Source: Candidatus Thiodiazotropha sp. (ex Monitilora ramsayi) (GTDB lineage Bacteria > Pseudomonadota > Gammaproteobacteria > Chromatiales > Chromatiaceae). Taken from it: a stretch of 64,000 bases of DNA. The notes below the pieces were generated by a model. That model was not told where the DNA came from, did not search any database, and saw nothing but the letters and a program-made list of their open reading frames with translations. A program made the translations under genes and the position numbers. Positions 43,818 through 53,700 of the stretch are shown here, in pieces. The DNA is taken from positions 186,001-250,000 of the forward strand of contig JAHXIO010000003.1 of the NCBI GenBank assembly GCA_025655595.1, given 5' to 3'. Each line of letters begins with the position of its first letter. Position 1 is the first letter of the stretch.

Positions 43818-44987
43818 TTATCCGCCGCAATCCGCAGTCATATCATTCCCCAAGTACGATATGAGTAATTTCATTAGTGCTACCGTTTTTTCATCGATTC
43901 TTGGATCTTCCGCAAAAAAATGATCGCTACCCAGGGCAACGATTGTTAAGCTGTCCGGCGCAATAGCATCGGTAAGTAACGTTAATCCATCATTAGGCCC
44001 ATCCGCTCTCAGTAATGGGTAATTATCCCTGGAGTACCGACTGATTTGCCCTGATAGTGGGATGCCTAGATAGTTAATAACTAAAATATCGGGATCTATT
44101 TGTAGTCTGGAAAACCTTTTCCTACTCTGGTTTGTGGACATACTCAGAATTTCCTCCTTGTCCCAGCCTTTGTACCAAACGACTAAATTGAAAAACAAGC
44201 GTCGAGGCCATGTTTGGTAGCGGTCTATAATTGGACTGCCTTGCAGAATACCGCCGATATTCAGCCAAGCCTTAATATCATTTTGCTCATTCTTAGTAAA
44301 ACGATTGCTAAGGGCTAAATGTATGGCGGGTCCAGCAGAACTCGCACCAACAAGAAGTATTTCCTTACCCGAGTGACTATGTCTAGAGATATATTCAGAT
44401 AAAACCTCTGCGTTTTCCACCACACCTCCAGTTGGTGGCAACTCAACAAAATAATTCTCAAGTCCAAACTCAGTGGCAAGTTTGCGAGGTTTCGCGAAAT
44501 CCGCACCGGTCAAGTGTCCTATTTCAGCGTAGTCCCACCCAGGAACGAATAGCACCAGGTAAGACGAGGTATCATAGTTAACAGTTGTCCTGTTGTTAAG
44601 GTGATGCAAGAAGTGTTTATTGAGTTTTTTATTACAATCGATGCTTAGAAGACGATCGGCAAGGAATAGGGACGCAAAATCAACGGAATAGTTTTGAGAG
44701 ATTACTTTAAGCGCTTCGCGTGATGGAATTGATTGTTTGCTTTGGTTATAAAGCTGTAAAATCCTTTTATCCATCTCCTTGTTTCTATTGTTTCCCTTTA
44801 AATAGTTTTCAAGATAGTAGCGAGCAATTTCTGAATCCACTGTGGTACTAACATGCTCACCGTATAGCTTTCCATTTGCGGGAATCGTTGGAACTGAACT
44901 ACAGGCCCCAAGGACAATAGACGCTAGTAGGAAGACAATTGAGATGGTAGGTGGAGAGGGTTCACGCACAAGTAGACCAAAGCGCAT
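43818..44987 (-). CDS. Alpha/beta hydrolase lipoprotein
   Basis: This 389-aa protein has a lipobox IVLGACSS after a hydrophobic signal. The nucleophile elbow is GASSAGP (Ser at about residue 222), and a late His lies in GSDHFF. The substrate is unknown. Lipid anchoring suggests an outer-membrane or periplasmic esterase. It is convergent with the universal stress gene. Confidence 0.78.
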   Translation of the reverse strand: MRFGLLVREPSPPTISIVFLLASIVLGACSSVPTIPANGKLYGEHVSTTVDSEIARYYLENYLKGNNRNKEMDKRILQLYNQSKQSIPSREALKVISQNYSVDFASLFLADRLLSIDCNKKLNKHFLHHLNNRTTVNYDTSSYLVLFVPGWDYAEIGHLTGADFAKPRKLATEFGLENYFVELPPTGGVVENAEVLSEYISRHSHSGKEILLVGASSAGPAIHLALSNRFTKNEQNDIKAWLNIGGILQGSPIIDRYQTWPRRLFFNLVVWYKGWDKEEILSMSTNQSRKRFSRLQIDPDILVINYLGIPLSGQISRYSRDNYPLLRADGPNDGLTLLTDAIAPDSLTIVALGSDHFFAEDPRIDEKTVALMKLLISYLGNDMTADCGG

Positions 44988-45592
44988 TGTTAACGGGTCA
45001 TAGTCTTACTATACATTGAGAAATATGCATCTATCTCCAGAAGTATAACTGAGACTAATCCATTGTTGAGGGTAAATCAGTGAGCCAGTAAGTATGGAAT
45101 CCAGCAAGTCGGCGCACAGTGATTTGGTTTGCACTCAAGATATGCATAATTGTGCACGGGAAACCGACTCATTGACTGAAACCGAACTTCTGTATTTTTT
45201 ACATGCCCACCATGGTATAGAAATAAATAATGCATAAAAAACAATATGATATGATAATATATAGAAGTATTACATTAAATTTATAGCCCAGGGTAGAGTG
45301 GGACATCCTCATAGCGATTAGCTCCAGGGTGAATTTAACGAACGCACTACCGAGCACACTCTATAAATGGTCGGCGCTCAGATAGGTTAGATCTCAGACT
45401 CGGAGACAATGCTGTCGCTTGAAAGTCTCTGTACTCACGAGGTCAAGTCATCTCGATACACTTAACACTCAACAAACATTTTACTGCACGGAAATGGTAG
45501 GCATCATTCTCTGTTTACTTTGATGTAATATGTTGACCACACCTGAATCCATATGACATTGTGATCTAATATACAGTTTTTTATAATTACTT
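44988..45592. other. Intergenic upstream of pycA
   Basis: About 605 bases form a divergent region with a very AT-rich block near 45220-45290. No gene or RNA was found. It marks the right edge of the AT-rich segment; GC content rises sharply at pycA. Confidence 0.5.
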
Positions 45593-47011
45593 ATGATTCG
45601 TAAAATCCTAATCGCAAACAGGGGCGAAATCGCCGTTCGTATTATCCGCGCATGTGCAGAGATGGGCATCCGCTCAGTCGCCATCTACTCCGAGGCGGAT
45701 CGCTTTTCTCTACACGTGAAAAAGGCCGATGAAGCCTTCAGCCTGGGCAGTGATCCATTGGCGGGTTATCTGAACGTACACCGAATCGTCAATCTGGCGG
45801 CATCGACCGGTTGCGATGCGATACATCCTGGATATGGATTCCTGTCGGAAAATCCCGAATTGGCAGCGGCTTGTGCACGACGCGATATCACCTTTATTGG
45901 TCCGACTGCCGAGGTCATTCAACGAATGGGTGACAAAACCCAGGCACGTGATGCCATGAAGGCAGCGGGACTGCCAGTCACGCCGGGTTCTGAAGGCAAT
46001 TTGACGAATATCAAGGAAGCCTTGGCACTCGCAGAAGAACTGGGTTATCCGGTCATGCTGAAAGCAACGTCGGGCGGCGGGGGCAGGGGTATCCGCCGCT
46101 GCGATACACCGGAGGAGTTGCAGCGGAACTACCAGCGAGTCATCTCAGAAGCCACCAAAGCATTTGGCCGCGCCGATATCTTTCTTGAAAAGTGCATTGT
46201 CGATCCCCGCCATATCGAGGTACAGGTCCTGGCGGATCATCACGGCAACGCCATTCATCTCTACGAACGCGACTGTTCGATACAGCGACGCAATCAGAAG
46301 TTGATTGAGATTGCGCCTTCACCGCAACTGGATGAGGCACAGCGCCAATATCTCGGTGGGCTGGCGGTACTGGCCGCCAAGGCGGTGGGATACACCAACG
46401 CTGGTACGGTCGAGTTTCTGCTTGATTCAGATGGGCGTTTCTATTTCATGGAGATGAACACCCGCGTGCAGGTCGAGCACACGATCACTGAAACCATTAC
46501 CGGGGTGGATATCGTTGAAGAACAGATCCGGGTGGCAGCGGGTCTGCCGTTACGGTTCGAACAGCATGAGATTGTGCACCAGGGTTTCGCGATTCAATTC
46601 CGCGTCAATGCGGAGGACCCGAAAAATGGTTTTCTACCAAGTTTTGGACGCATTTCCCGCTACTATGCACCGGGTGGACCGGGTGTACGAACAGATACTG
46701 CAATCTATACCGGATACACGGTTCCGCCGCATTACGATTCGATGCTGGCCAAAGTGGTTGTCTGGGCACAAGAGTGGGAAGATGCCATCAATCGGGGGGA
46801 GCGGGCGCTGCGCGACATGGGCCTGCAAGGTATCAAGACCACCATTCCCTACTATCTGGAAATCCTGCACCATCCTCAGTTCCGCTCGGGTGATTTCAAT
46901 ACCGGCTTTGTCGAGGCTCATCCCGAGTTGACTCAATTCTCTCAAAAACTCAGTCCGGAAGACCTGGCCTTGGTCTTGGCGGCAGCGACAGCAGCCCATA
47001 CGGGCCTTTGA
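45593..47011 (+). CDS. pycA: Pyruvate carboxylase subunit A (biotin carboxylase)
   Basis: This 472-aa ATP-grasp biotin carboxylase has IANRGEIAVRIIRA, the glycine-rich GGGGRGIRR loop and FMEMNTRVQVEH. It carboxylates the biotin on the partner subunit. The next gene encodes the transcarboxylase with a biotinyl domain, so the pair is the two-subunit pyruvate carboxylase. An acetyl-CoA carboxylase subunit is less likely in this context. The 17-bp gap to pycB holds AGGAGTT. Confidence 0.93.
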   Translation: MIRKILIANRGEIAVRIIRACAEMGIRSVAIYSEADRFSLHVKKADEAFSLGSDPLAGYLNVHRIVNLAASTGCDAIHPGYGFLSENPELAAACARRDITFIGPTAEVIQRMGDKTQARDAMKAAGLPVTPGSEGNLTNIKEALALAEELGYPVMLKATSGGGGRGIRRCDTPEELQRNYQRVISEATKAFGRADIFLEKCIVDPRHIEVQVLADHHGNAIHLYERDCSIQRRNQKLIEIAPSPQLDEAQRQYLGGLAVLAAKAVGYTNAGTVEFLLDSDGRFYFMEMNTRVQVEHTITETITGVDIVEEQIRVAAGLPLRFEQHEIVHQGFAIQFRVNAEDPKNGFLPSFGRISRYYAPGGPGVRTDTAIYTGYTVPPHYDSMLAKVVVWAQEWEDAINRGERALRDMGLQGIKTTIPYYLEILHHPQFRSGDFNTGFVEAHPELTQFSQKLSPEDLALVLAAATAAHTGL

Positions 47012-47028
47012 TCAGGAGTTAGCGAATA

Positions 47029-48864
47029 ATGTCCCACAAGGTTCAAGTCACCGATGTCATCCTGCGTGACGCCCACCAATCTTTGATTGCCACCCGCATG
47101 CGCACGGAGGACATGCTACCCATATGCGAGAAACTCGATGCCATCGGTTACTGGTCGCTGGAGTGCTGGGGTGGTGCCACTTTTGACTCATGCCTGCGTT
47201 TTTTGAAAGAGGATCCCTGGGAGCGGTTGCGCAAGCTGCGCGAGGCGCTGCCTAACACCAGGACGCAAATGCTGTTACGCGGTCAGAACCTGTTGGGATA
47301 CCGGCACTACTCGGATGACGTGGTGCGCGCATTCGTGCACAAGGCGGCAGAGAACGGCATGGATGTTTTTCGCATCTTCGACGCCCTCAATGATCTGCGG
47401 AATCTGCGTACCGCCATCGAGGCCACGAAGGAGGCGGACAAGCATGCCCAGGGGACGATCTGTTATACCGTCAGTCCGGTTCACGACGTAGCCGGATTTG
47501 TCACCATGGGTCGGGAGCTGGAGGCTATGGGTTGCGACTCGATCTGTATCAAGGACATGGCCGGGTTACTGACACCGTACGCTACGGCAGAGTTGGTGAA
47601 AGCACTAACCGATACCGTAGACTTGCCCCTTCATCTGCATTGTCACGCAACAGCCGGTCAGTCCGAGATGTGCCAGTTAAAAGCCATAGAGAACGGCTGC
47701 AGACATATCGACACAGCGGTATCCTCATTTGCCGGCGGTACCTCGCATCCGCCAACGGAAAGCCTCGTGGCTGCGCTACGCGGCACAGAGAGCGATACCG
47801 GTCTGGACCTCGAAGCGATCCAGGATATCGGTCTCTATTTCTATGGTGTGCGCAAGAAGTACCACCAGTATGAAAGCGATTACACCGGCGTAGATACTCG
47901 CGTTCAGGTCAACCAGGTACCTGGTGGCATGATCTCCAATCTGGCCAACCAACTGCGCGAACAGAATGCTTTGGAGCGTATGAGCGAGGTGCTGGTCGAG
48001 ATTCCGGCTGTACGCGAGGACCTCGGCTATCCGCCGTTGGTGACACCGACATCACAGATCGTTGGTACGCAAGCGGTATTGAACGTACTGACGGGCAAGC
48101 GATATCAAACCATTACCAATGAGGTAAAACGATATCTTCAGGGCGGATATGGACAGGCTCCCGCAGTGGTCAATCCAACCCTGCAGCAACAGGCGGTGGG
48201 CAGTGAGGAGCTGATCGAATGCAGACCTGCGGATCAGCTGCAGCCTGAGCTGGAGCAGTTACGCCGCGATATTATTCCACTGGCGCAGTCCGAAGAAGAT
48301 GTTTTGTCCTTCGCCATGTTCCCCGATGTGGGCCGTAAATTTCTGGAAGAACGGGAGGCCGGCAAACTCCAACCCGAAACACTGGAGCCGATCAGGGATG
48401 GCGCAGACGGCTCAACAGTCGGCGTTGCTGCGCCCACAGAATTCAACATCAATCTGCACGGCGAATCTTACAATGTAAAAGTAACGGGTGCCGGTCATCG
48501 GGGTGAAGCCAAGAGACACTTCTATTTCACGGTCGATGGTGTGCCGGAGGAGGTGCTGATAGAGACATTAAGCGAGGTCGTACTCGATGGTGGCGCTCAA
48601 GGCGCGGTCAAAGACTCAATCTCGGGAATGCGGCCAGTGCCCACCGCAGAAGGACATGTCTCCACCAGCATGCCAGGCAATATCGTTGAAGTGTTGGTCA
48701 AGGAGGGTGACAAGGTTGAAGTCGGCGAGCCGATTCTGGTCACTGAGGCCATGAAGATGGAAACGGAAGTACAGTCTCCCATTGGCGGTGTTGTTAAGAA
48801 AATCTATGTGCAGAAGGGCGATGCTGTGAGTCCCGATGAAACGTTGGTCGAGATTGAAAGTTAA
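47029..48864 (+). CDS. pycB: Pyruvate carboxylase subunit B (carboxyltransferase with biotinyl domain)
   Basis: This 611-aa protein has a TIM-barrel carboxyltransferase starting VTDVILRDAHQS, a conserved PycA linker region, and a C-terminal biotinyl domain with EAMKMET near residue 575. It transfers CO2 from biotin to pyruvate to give oxaloacetate. The same domain plan occurs in oxaloacetate decarboxylase alpha (OadA), but no oadB or oadG is present, and the biotin carboxylase is adjacent, favouring anaplerosis. Confidence 0.92.
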   Translation: MSHKVQVTDVILRDAHQSLIATRMRTEDMLPICEKLDAIGYWSLECWGGATFDSCLRFLKEDPWERLRKLREALPNTRTQMLLRGQNLLGYRHYSDDVVRAFVHKAAENGMDVFRIFDALNDLRNLRTAIEATKEADKHAQGTICYTVSPVHDVAGFVTMGRELEAMGCDSICIKDMAGLLTPYATAELVKALTDTVDLPLHLHCHATAGQSEMCQLKAIENGCRHIDTAVSSFAGGTSHPPTESLVAALRGTESDTGLDLEAIQDIGLYFYGVRKKYHQYESDYTGVDTRVQVNQVPGGMISNLANQLREQNALERMSEVLVEIPAVREDLGYPPLVTPTSQIVGTQAVLNVLTGKRYQTITNEVKRYLQGGYGQAPAVVNPTLQQQAVGSEELIECRPADQLQPELEQLRRDIIPLAQSEEDVLSFAMFPDVGRKFLEEREAGKLQPETLEPIRDGADGSTVGVAAPTEFNINLHGESYNVKVTGAGHRGEAKRHFYFTVDGVPEEVLIETLSEVVLDGGAQGAVKDSISGMRPVPTAEGHVSTSMPGNIVEVLVKEGDKVEVGEPILVTEAMKMETEVQSPIGGVVKKIYVQKGDAVSPDETLVEIES

Positions 48865-49192
48865 AGATGCTGTCGTTCTCGTGAGAGTAGCAAACGAGCT
48901 GGCTGGATAAGGGACCTACCTACTGTTTTGTGTTTGTATCGAGGGAGTCAAATCTCTTGATATTATCCGCTCCAGTAAGCTAGGGGGGGGTATATAAAAT
49001 ATCCACTAATCCATCGAATCTCCCCGTTGAGTTTTTACCTCCGCCAAAGACGGAAGTCTCCATGCCATCCAATTTGAATACAAAATTGTATCAGGCTGAG
49101 TTTCACGTATGATCTTTCTATTATTTCGGCTGTAGCCTGTTGAGCCGGCTCTTATCAGTGCGGGTTCCCGCGCGACAGTGATTAATAACGGC
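48865..49192. other. Intergenic between pycB and GGCT gene
   Basis: About 330 bases contain no gene or RNA. A run of eight G residues lies at about 48984. Base composition is mixed. The promoter of the next operon should lie here. Confidence 0.5.
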
Positions 49193-49993
49193 ATGTTCCA
49201 ATATTTTGGCTTTGGTTCCAACATGAACATAATCTCTCTGCGGGCCAAGGGAGTGGAACCGCTGGCATCTCAGCGAGCTGTGTTGCATGGTTGGCGCCTG
49301 TGCTTCAATGTGCAGCATTTCTTCCGCCATGAGGGCGGTGTGGGCAACATCGAGCGTTCTGAATCAGCGGACAGCCGGGTGCTTGGTGTACTTTATGACT
49401 GTCCTGACGAGGCGCTTGCACCCCTGGATGCCGTTGAGGCATACGGTCACGGCTACGACCGCATTACCGTTGAGGTGGAGGCGGGCAATGAGCGGATTCA
49501 TGCGCTTACCTATGTCGGCATGCCCGACTTCATAGATAACGACTGCCTGCCAAGCCGCCGCTATCTCAATATCCTGGTTGACGGTGCCCGCCAGGCAGGT
49601 CTCGATACCGATTATGTCCAGGGTCTCATGGCGCAGCCGGTCCACCAGCCTGGCGAATATCCGCTCTTCATGCCGCCGTCAGGCAACTACCCCGCATTTG
49701 ATGCCGACTCCCTGGCAAGGTACCCGTTGTATACGGCACTTTATGGTGCAGTTTTCGACATGTCTGATGCACGCCCTCTGCACGAATATCTGAAGCGCTT
49801 CTTCGGTGGGCGCGATATGACCCTGTTCCATCTCAAGCGGATGGACAGCAGTGACGGCAATGAATCCATGGAGGACATAAAACATGGACGACTCAATGAG
49901 ATTCAACGGCGCTACCTGAATGCTTATTTAAGCGAATACGCTAAAGAATATCGCTATGTAGGCCGCTTCAATTTCAATAACAACGAGGCGTGA
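49193..49993 (+). CDS. Gamma-glutamylcyclotransferase-like protein
   Basis: The product is 266 aa from the ATG at 49193 (GTG possible at 49178). The binding loop is YFGFGSNM, and the catalytic Glu lies in DAVEAYGHGYDR, as in GGCT/AIG2-like enzymes that release 5-oxoproline from gamma-glutamyl substrates. It is longer than typical GGCTs because of a C-terminal extension of about 100 residues. It is coupled to the next gene (overlapping GTGA if the GTG is used). Confidence 0.85.
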   Translation: MFQYFGFGSNMNIISLRAKGVEPLASQRAVLHGWRLCFNVQHFFRHEGGVGNIERSESADSRVLGVLYDCPDEALAPLDAVEAYGHGYDRITVEVEAGNERIHALTYVGMPDFIDNDCLPSRRYLNILVDGARQAGLDTDYVQGLMAQPVHQPGEYPLFMPPSGNYPAFDADSLARYPLYTALYGAVFDMSDARPLHEYLKRFFGGRDMTLFHLKRMDSSDGNESMEDIKHGRLNEIQRRYLNAYLSEYAKEYRYVGRFNFNNNEA

Positions 49994-50004
49994 GGAATAT
50001 AGCA

Positions 50005-50721
50005 ATGGATCAATTTCAACCGGCACTTCCACATGGAGACATTGAAGAGGTCTTTCCCGACGTCTTTTTTGTCAGCGGAGCCATGGAGACCGTTCTCCAG
50101 GGCATGGACTGGAAGTTCAGCCGCAACATGACCGTAGTACGGGATGGCGAACGCTTGATCATCGTCAACAGTGTACGCCTGGGTGAGGAAGGTTTGGCCG
50201 AACTCGAGCGGCTCGGCAAGGTTACCGATGTGGTCCGCCTCGGCGCCTTGCACGGTCGTGACGATCCGTTCTACGTGGATCGCTACGGTGCCGAGTACTG
50301 GGCGATGCCCGGCATGGAACACGAGACCGGCCTAGAGGCGACTCGTACCCTCTCCCCAGAAGACCCAATGCCGATTTCGGATGCATCTATATTCGAATTC
50401 AACACCACCCAGATCCCCGAGGGTATCCTGCATCTCGACCGTGCCGGCGGTATTCTCATTGCCTGTGATGCTTTGCAGAACTGGCTCGTCCCCGACGAGT
50501 TCTTCTCCGATTCTTCGCGGGAACTGATGCAGAATATGGGCTTTTTCACTCCCGCAAACCTCGGCCCGGTCTGGGTCCAGGCGGCCTCTCCGGCGGGAGA
50601 CGACTTCGCCCGCCTCAGGGAGTTGTCGTTCAAGCATGCCCTGTGCGGCCACGGCGAACCGCTGTGCGACACGGCGCACGAGGATTTCAGCGCCACCTTC
50701 AATCGTATGTTTGGCGTCTGA
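50005..50721 (+). CDS. MBL-like protein, probable non-classical metallohydrolase
   Basis: This 238-aa protein starts at an ATG with GAGG 8 nt upstream; the alternative is a GTG at 49990. The fold pattern is MBL-like (VRDGERLIIVNSVRL, then ALHGRDDPFYVDRYG, and CGHGEP near the end), but the HxHxDH metal motif is absent. It may be a DUF4336-like protein. It is encoded between the gamma-glutamylcyclotransferase and the giant kinase-like gene, probably in one operon. Confidence 0.7.
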   Translation: MDQFQPALPHGDIEEVFPDVFFVSGAMETVLQGMDWKFSRNMTVVRDGERLIIVNSVRLGEEGLAELERLGKVTDVVRLGALHGRDDPFYVDRYGAEYWAMPGMEHETGLEATRTLSPEDPMPISDASIFEFNTTQIPEGILHLDRAGGILIACDALQNWLVPDEFFSDSSRELMQNMGFFTPANLGPVWVQAASPAGDDFARLRELSFKHALCGHGEPLCDTAHEDFSATFNRMFGV

Positions 50722-50748
50722 GGAGCGGTTGTTCCGAGAATTGCCTGC

Positions 50749-53700
50749 ATGAACGCCAGCATCCAACTGCCGGGCTACCAGATCGATACCGTTCTGTACC
50801 GGACCAGCGGTCGTGTGCTCTATCAAGGCGTGCGCCTCGACGACCACGCCGAGGTGGCTGTAGTGACGCTGGATGCGGAGTATCCCGATCGGCAGCAGGT
50901 GGCGGAACTGAAACACGGCGGTACCATCGCCGGAAAGCTGGGTGACGTCGACGGTGTGCTGAAGGTCCATGCACTGTTGGCTCATGGTAGCGGCAACCTG
51001 GCCCTGGTCTGCGACCCCATGGCGAGTTCACTGAAGACACGCTTGGCCGAGACGGACGGGCAGGGTCTGCCGTTGTGGGAAGTGCTCGACATAGGCTGGC
51101 GCCTGGCACGCACCCTCGGCGAGATCCACTCGCGGGACATCGTGCACAAAGCACTCACGCCCGGCCGTGTCCTACTCGATCCCGCCAGCGGCGAGATCCG
51201 ACTGGCGGGTTTTTGCATCGCCTCCGAACTGGAACAGGAACGCCAGGGCTCCCAGATGTCCCGGCGCCTTGAAGGGCCGTTACCCTATATCTCCCCGGAG
51301 CAAACAGGGCGCATGAGCCGCGACCTGGATTACCGTTCCGACTACTACTCTCTCGGCGTGCTACTGTTCGAACTGCTAACGGGGCAGCGGCCCTTCCAGG
51401 CGGATACCGTACTGGAGTGGGTATACAGCCACATCAGCCGTCTGCCGCCATCGCCCCATGATGTGTCGTCCTCCGTACCGGAGGCCGTGTCAGCAATCGT
51501 GCTCAAGCTCTTGGCCAAGAACCCGGAGGAGCGCTACCAGAGCGCCAAAGGGCTGGAAACGGACCTGGCGCGCTGTGCCGACGAACTGGCCGCGAAGGGC
51601 ACCATCGAACCCTTTGTGCCGGGGCAGAACGATGTAGCGCAGAAATTCCTGGTGCCCCAAGAGCTCTATGGCCGCGAGCGGGAGCTGGAGCAACTCTTCG
51701 GCCTGTTCGAATCGGCACTGCGGGGGAGCAACGAATTCTGCTTGGTGCACGGCTACTCCGGCGTCGGAAAATCGGCGCTGGTCAACGAGATCGACCGGCC
51801 CCTGGTGCGCGAGCGGGGCTTCCTGGTTCAGGGCAAGTTCGGGCAGTTCCAGCATGGTGAGGCGTACACGGCTCTCGCCACCGCCTTCCGCGGTCTGGTG
51901 CAGCAGGTGCTGGCCGAACCCGAGGCGCGCCAAGCGGAGTGGCGACAGGCGCTGAACAAGGCGCTGGCGCCGAATGCACGCCTGGCAATAGAGCTGTTAC
52001 CGGAACTGGAGCTGATCATCGGCGAGCAGCCCGCCGTGGTAGAACTGCCGCCGGCAGAGGCACGAAATCGCCTGCACATCGTGCTGAGCAATTTTCTGCG
52101 CGTCTTCGCGGGTGAAGGTCACCCGGTGGTGCTGTTCCTCGACGACCTGCAGTGGTGCGACACACCGACCCTGGAACTGTTGCGCCGCCTGGTGACCTCC
52201 AGGGATCTGAGCCACCTGTTACTGATCGGCGCCTATCGCAGTAATGAGGTAGGCAATGGGCACCCTCTGCGCCTGTTACTCGACGACCTGCAGGCGCAGA
52301 AGAATATATGTCAGCTTCCACTCAGTCCGTTGGAGCGGGATTCGGTAATGCACCTGGTAGCCGACGCTTTGTGCCGCGAGCCGAGCGAGACCCGCCTCCT
52401 GAGTGACATGCTCTACGATAAGGCCCAGGGTAATCCCTTCTTCACCAACGAGCTGTTACGGCAACTTCACAAAGAGGGGGCCATTGTCCCCGACCCGGAC
52501 AGCGGGGGATGGAACTGGGACCTGGATGCGGCCCGCTGGTCCGGGGTGAGCAGCGACGTGGTTGAATTCATGGTGGACAACTTGCGGCGGTTGCAGCCGG
52601 CGACCCAGCAGGTCCTGCAGCTGGCGGCCTGTATCGGCGGCACATTCGACCTGCAAACGCTTTCCACAATCTACGAACGCCCCGTCGCCGAAACGGCGGC
52701 AGTATTGCTGCCGGCGCTCAAACAGTACACTGTGCTACCCCTGCAGAGTAACTACCGCTTGGTGGGAGGGGCTGCCGAACCGCCGGCGTTCAACCCGACC
52801 TACAAATTCCAGCACGACCGCGTGCAGCAGGCAGCTTACGCCTTGATCGTCGTCCAGCGGCTGCAGGATGTGCATCTATCCGTGGGACGCCTGATGGTGC
52901 AGCACGCCGGCGACACCGTACCCGATGAACGTCTCATCGACATCGTCGGCCATCTCAACGAGGGCCGCCCACTGATCGAGTCCAGCGATGAGCGGCTGCA
53001 GCTCGCGGAATTGAACCTGCGTGCGGGTGTACGCGCCAAGCACTCTGCGGCCTACGATGCGGCCCTGGACTACCTGCGGGTGGCGGCGGAGCTGTTGCCC
53101 ACCGATCCCTGGCGGGAGACGCCTGCACTGATGCAGGCGTTGGCTGCAGAGACCCAGCAGTGCACCTATCTCACCGGGCGCACCGAAGAGGCGGAGAGCT
53201 GGATCGAGGTGATGCTGGAGCACGCCCACTCGAACCTGGTGCGCAGCGATATACTCGCCATTCGCACCCGACAATATGCAACCCTCGGGCGCATGGAAGA
53301 GTCCATTCTCTCCGCCATCCAGGGTCTGGCCATGCTCGGCGTGGAATTCAATGAGCGACCCACTGTGGATGACATCGCCCGGGAGCGACAGCGGGTGGAA
53401 GAGAACCTGGGCAAGCGCAATATCGCCGAGCTGGTGGAGGCACCGCCGGTGGAGGATCCCGCCACCTTGACCGCTATGCGGTTGTTTATGGAGATCTTTG
53501 CAGCTGCGTTTCTCTCCGGCAGCGGCAACCTGTTTTCCTACTTGGTGCTGAAGGCGGTCAACCTCTCGCTACGCCACGGTAATTGCCCCGAGTCGGCCTT
53601 CGCCTACGCGGCCTATGGCATGCTTCTCTGCGGCGAACTTGACGAGCCGGCGCTCGGCAATCAGTACGCAAAAGTCGGACTGGCAATCAACGAACGCCTT

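Noticed and set aside
47029-48864. Oxaloacetate decarboxylase alpha subunit (oadA)
   Set aside because: The domain plan fits, but no oadB or oadG neighbour exists, and a biotin carboxylase gene lies 17 bp upstream. Pyruvate carboxylase is preferred.
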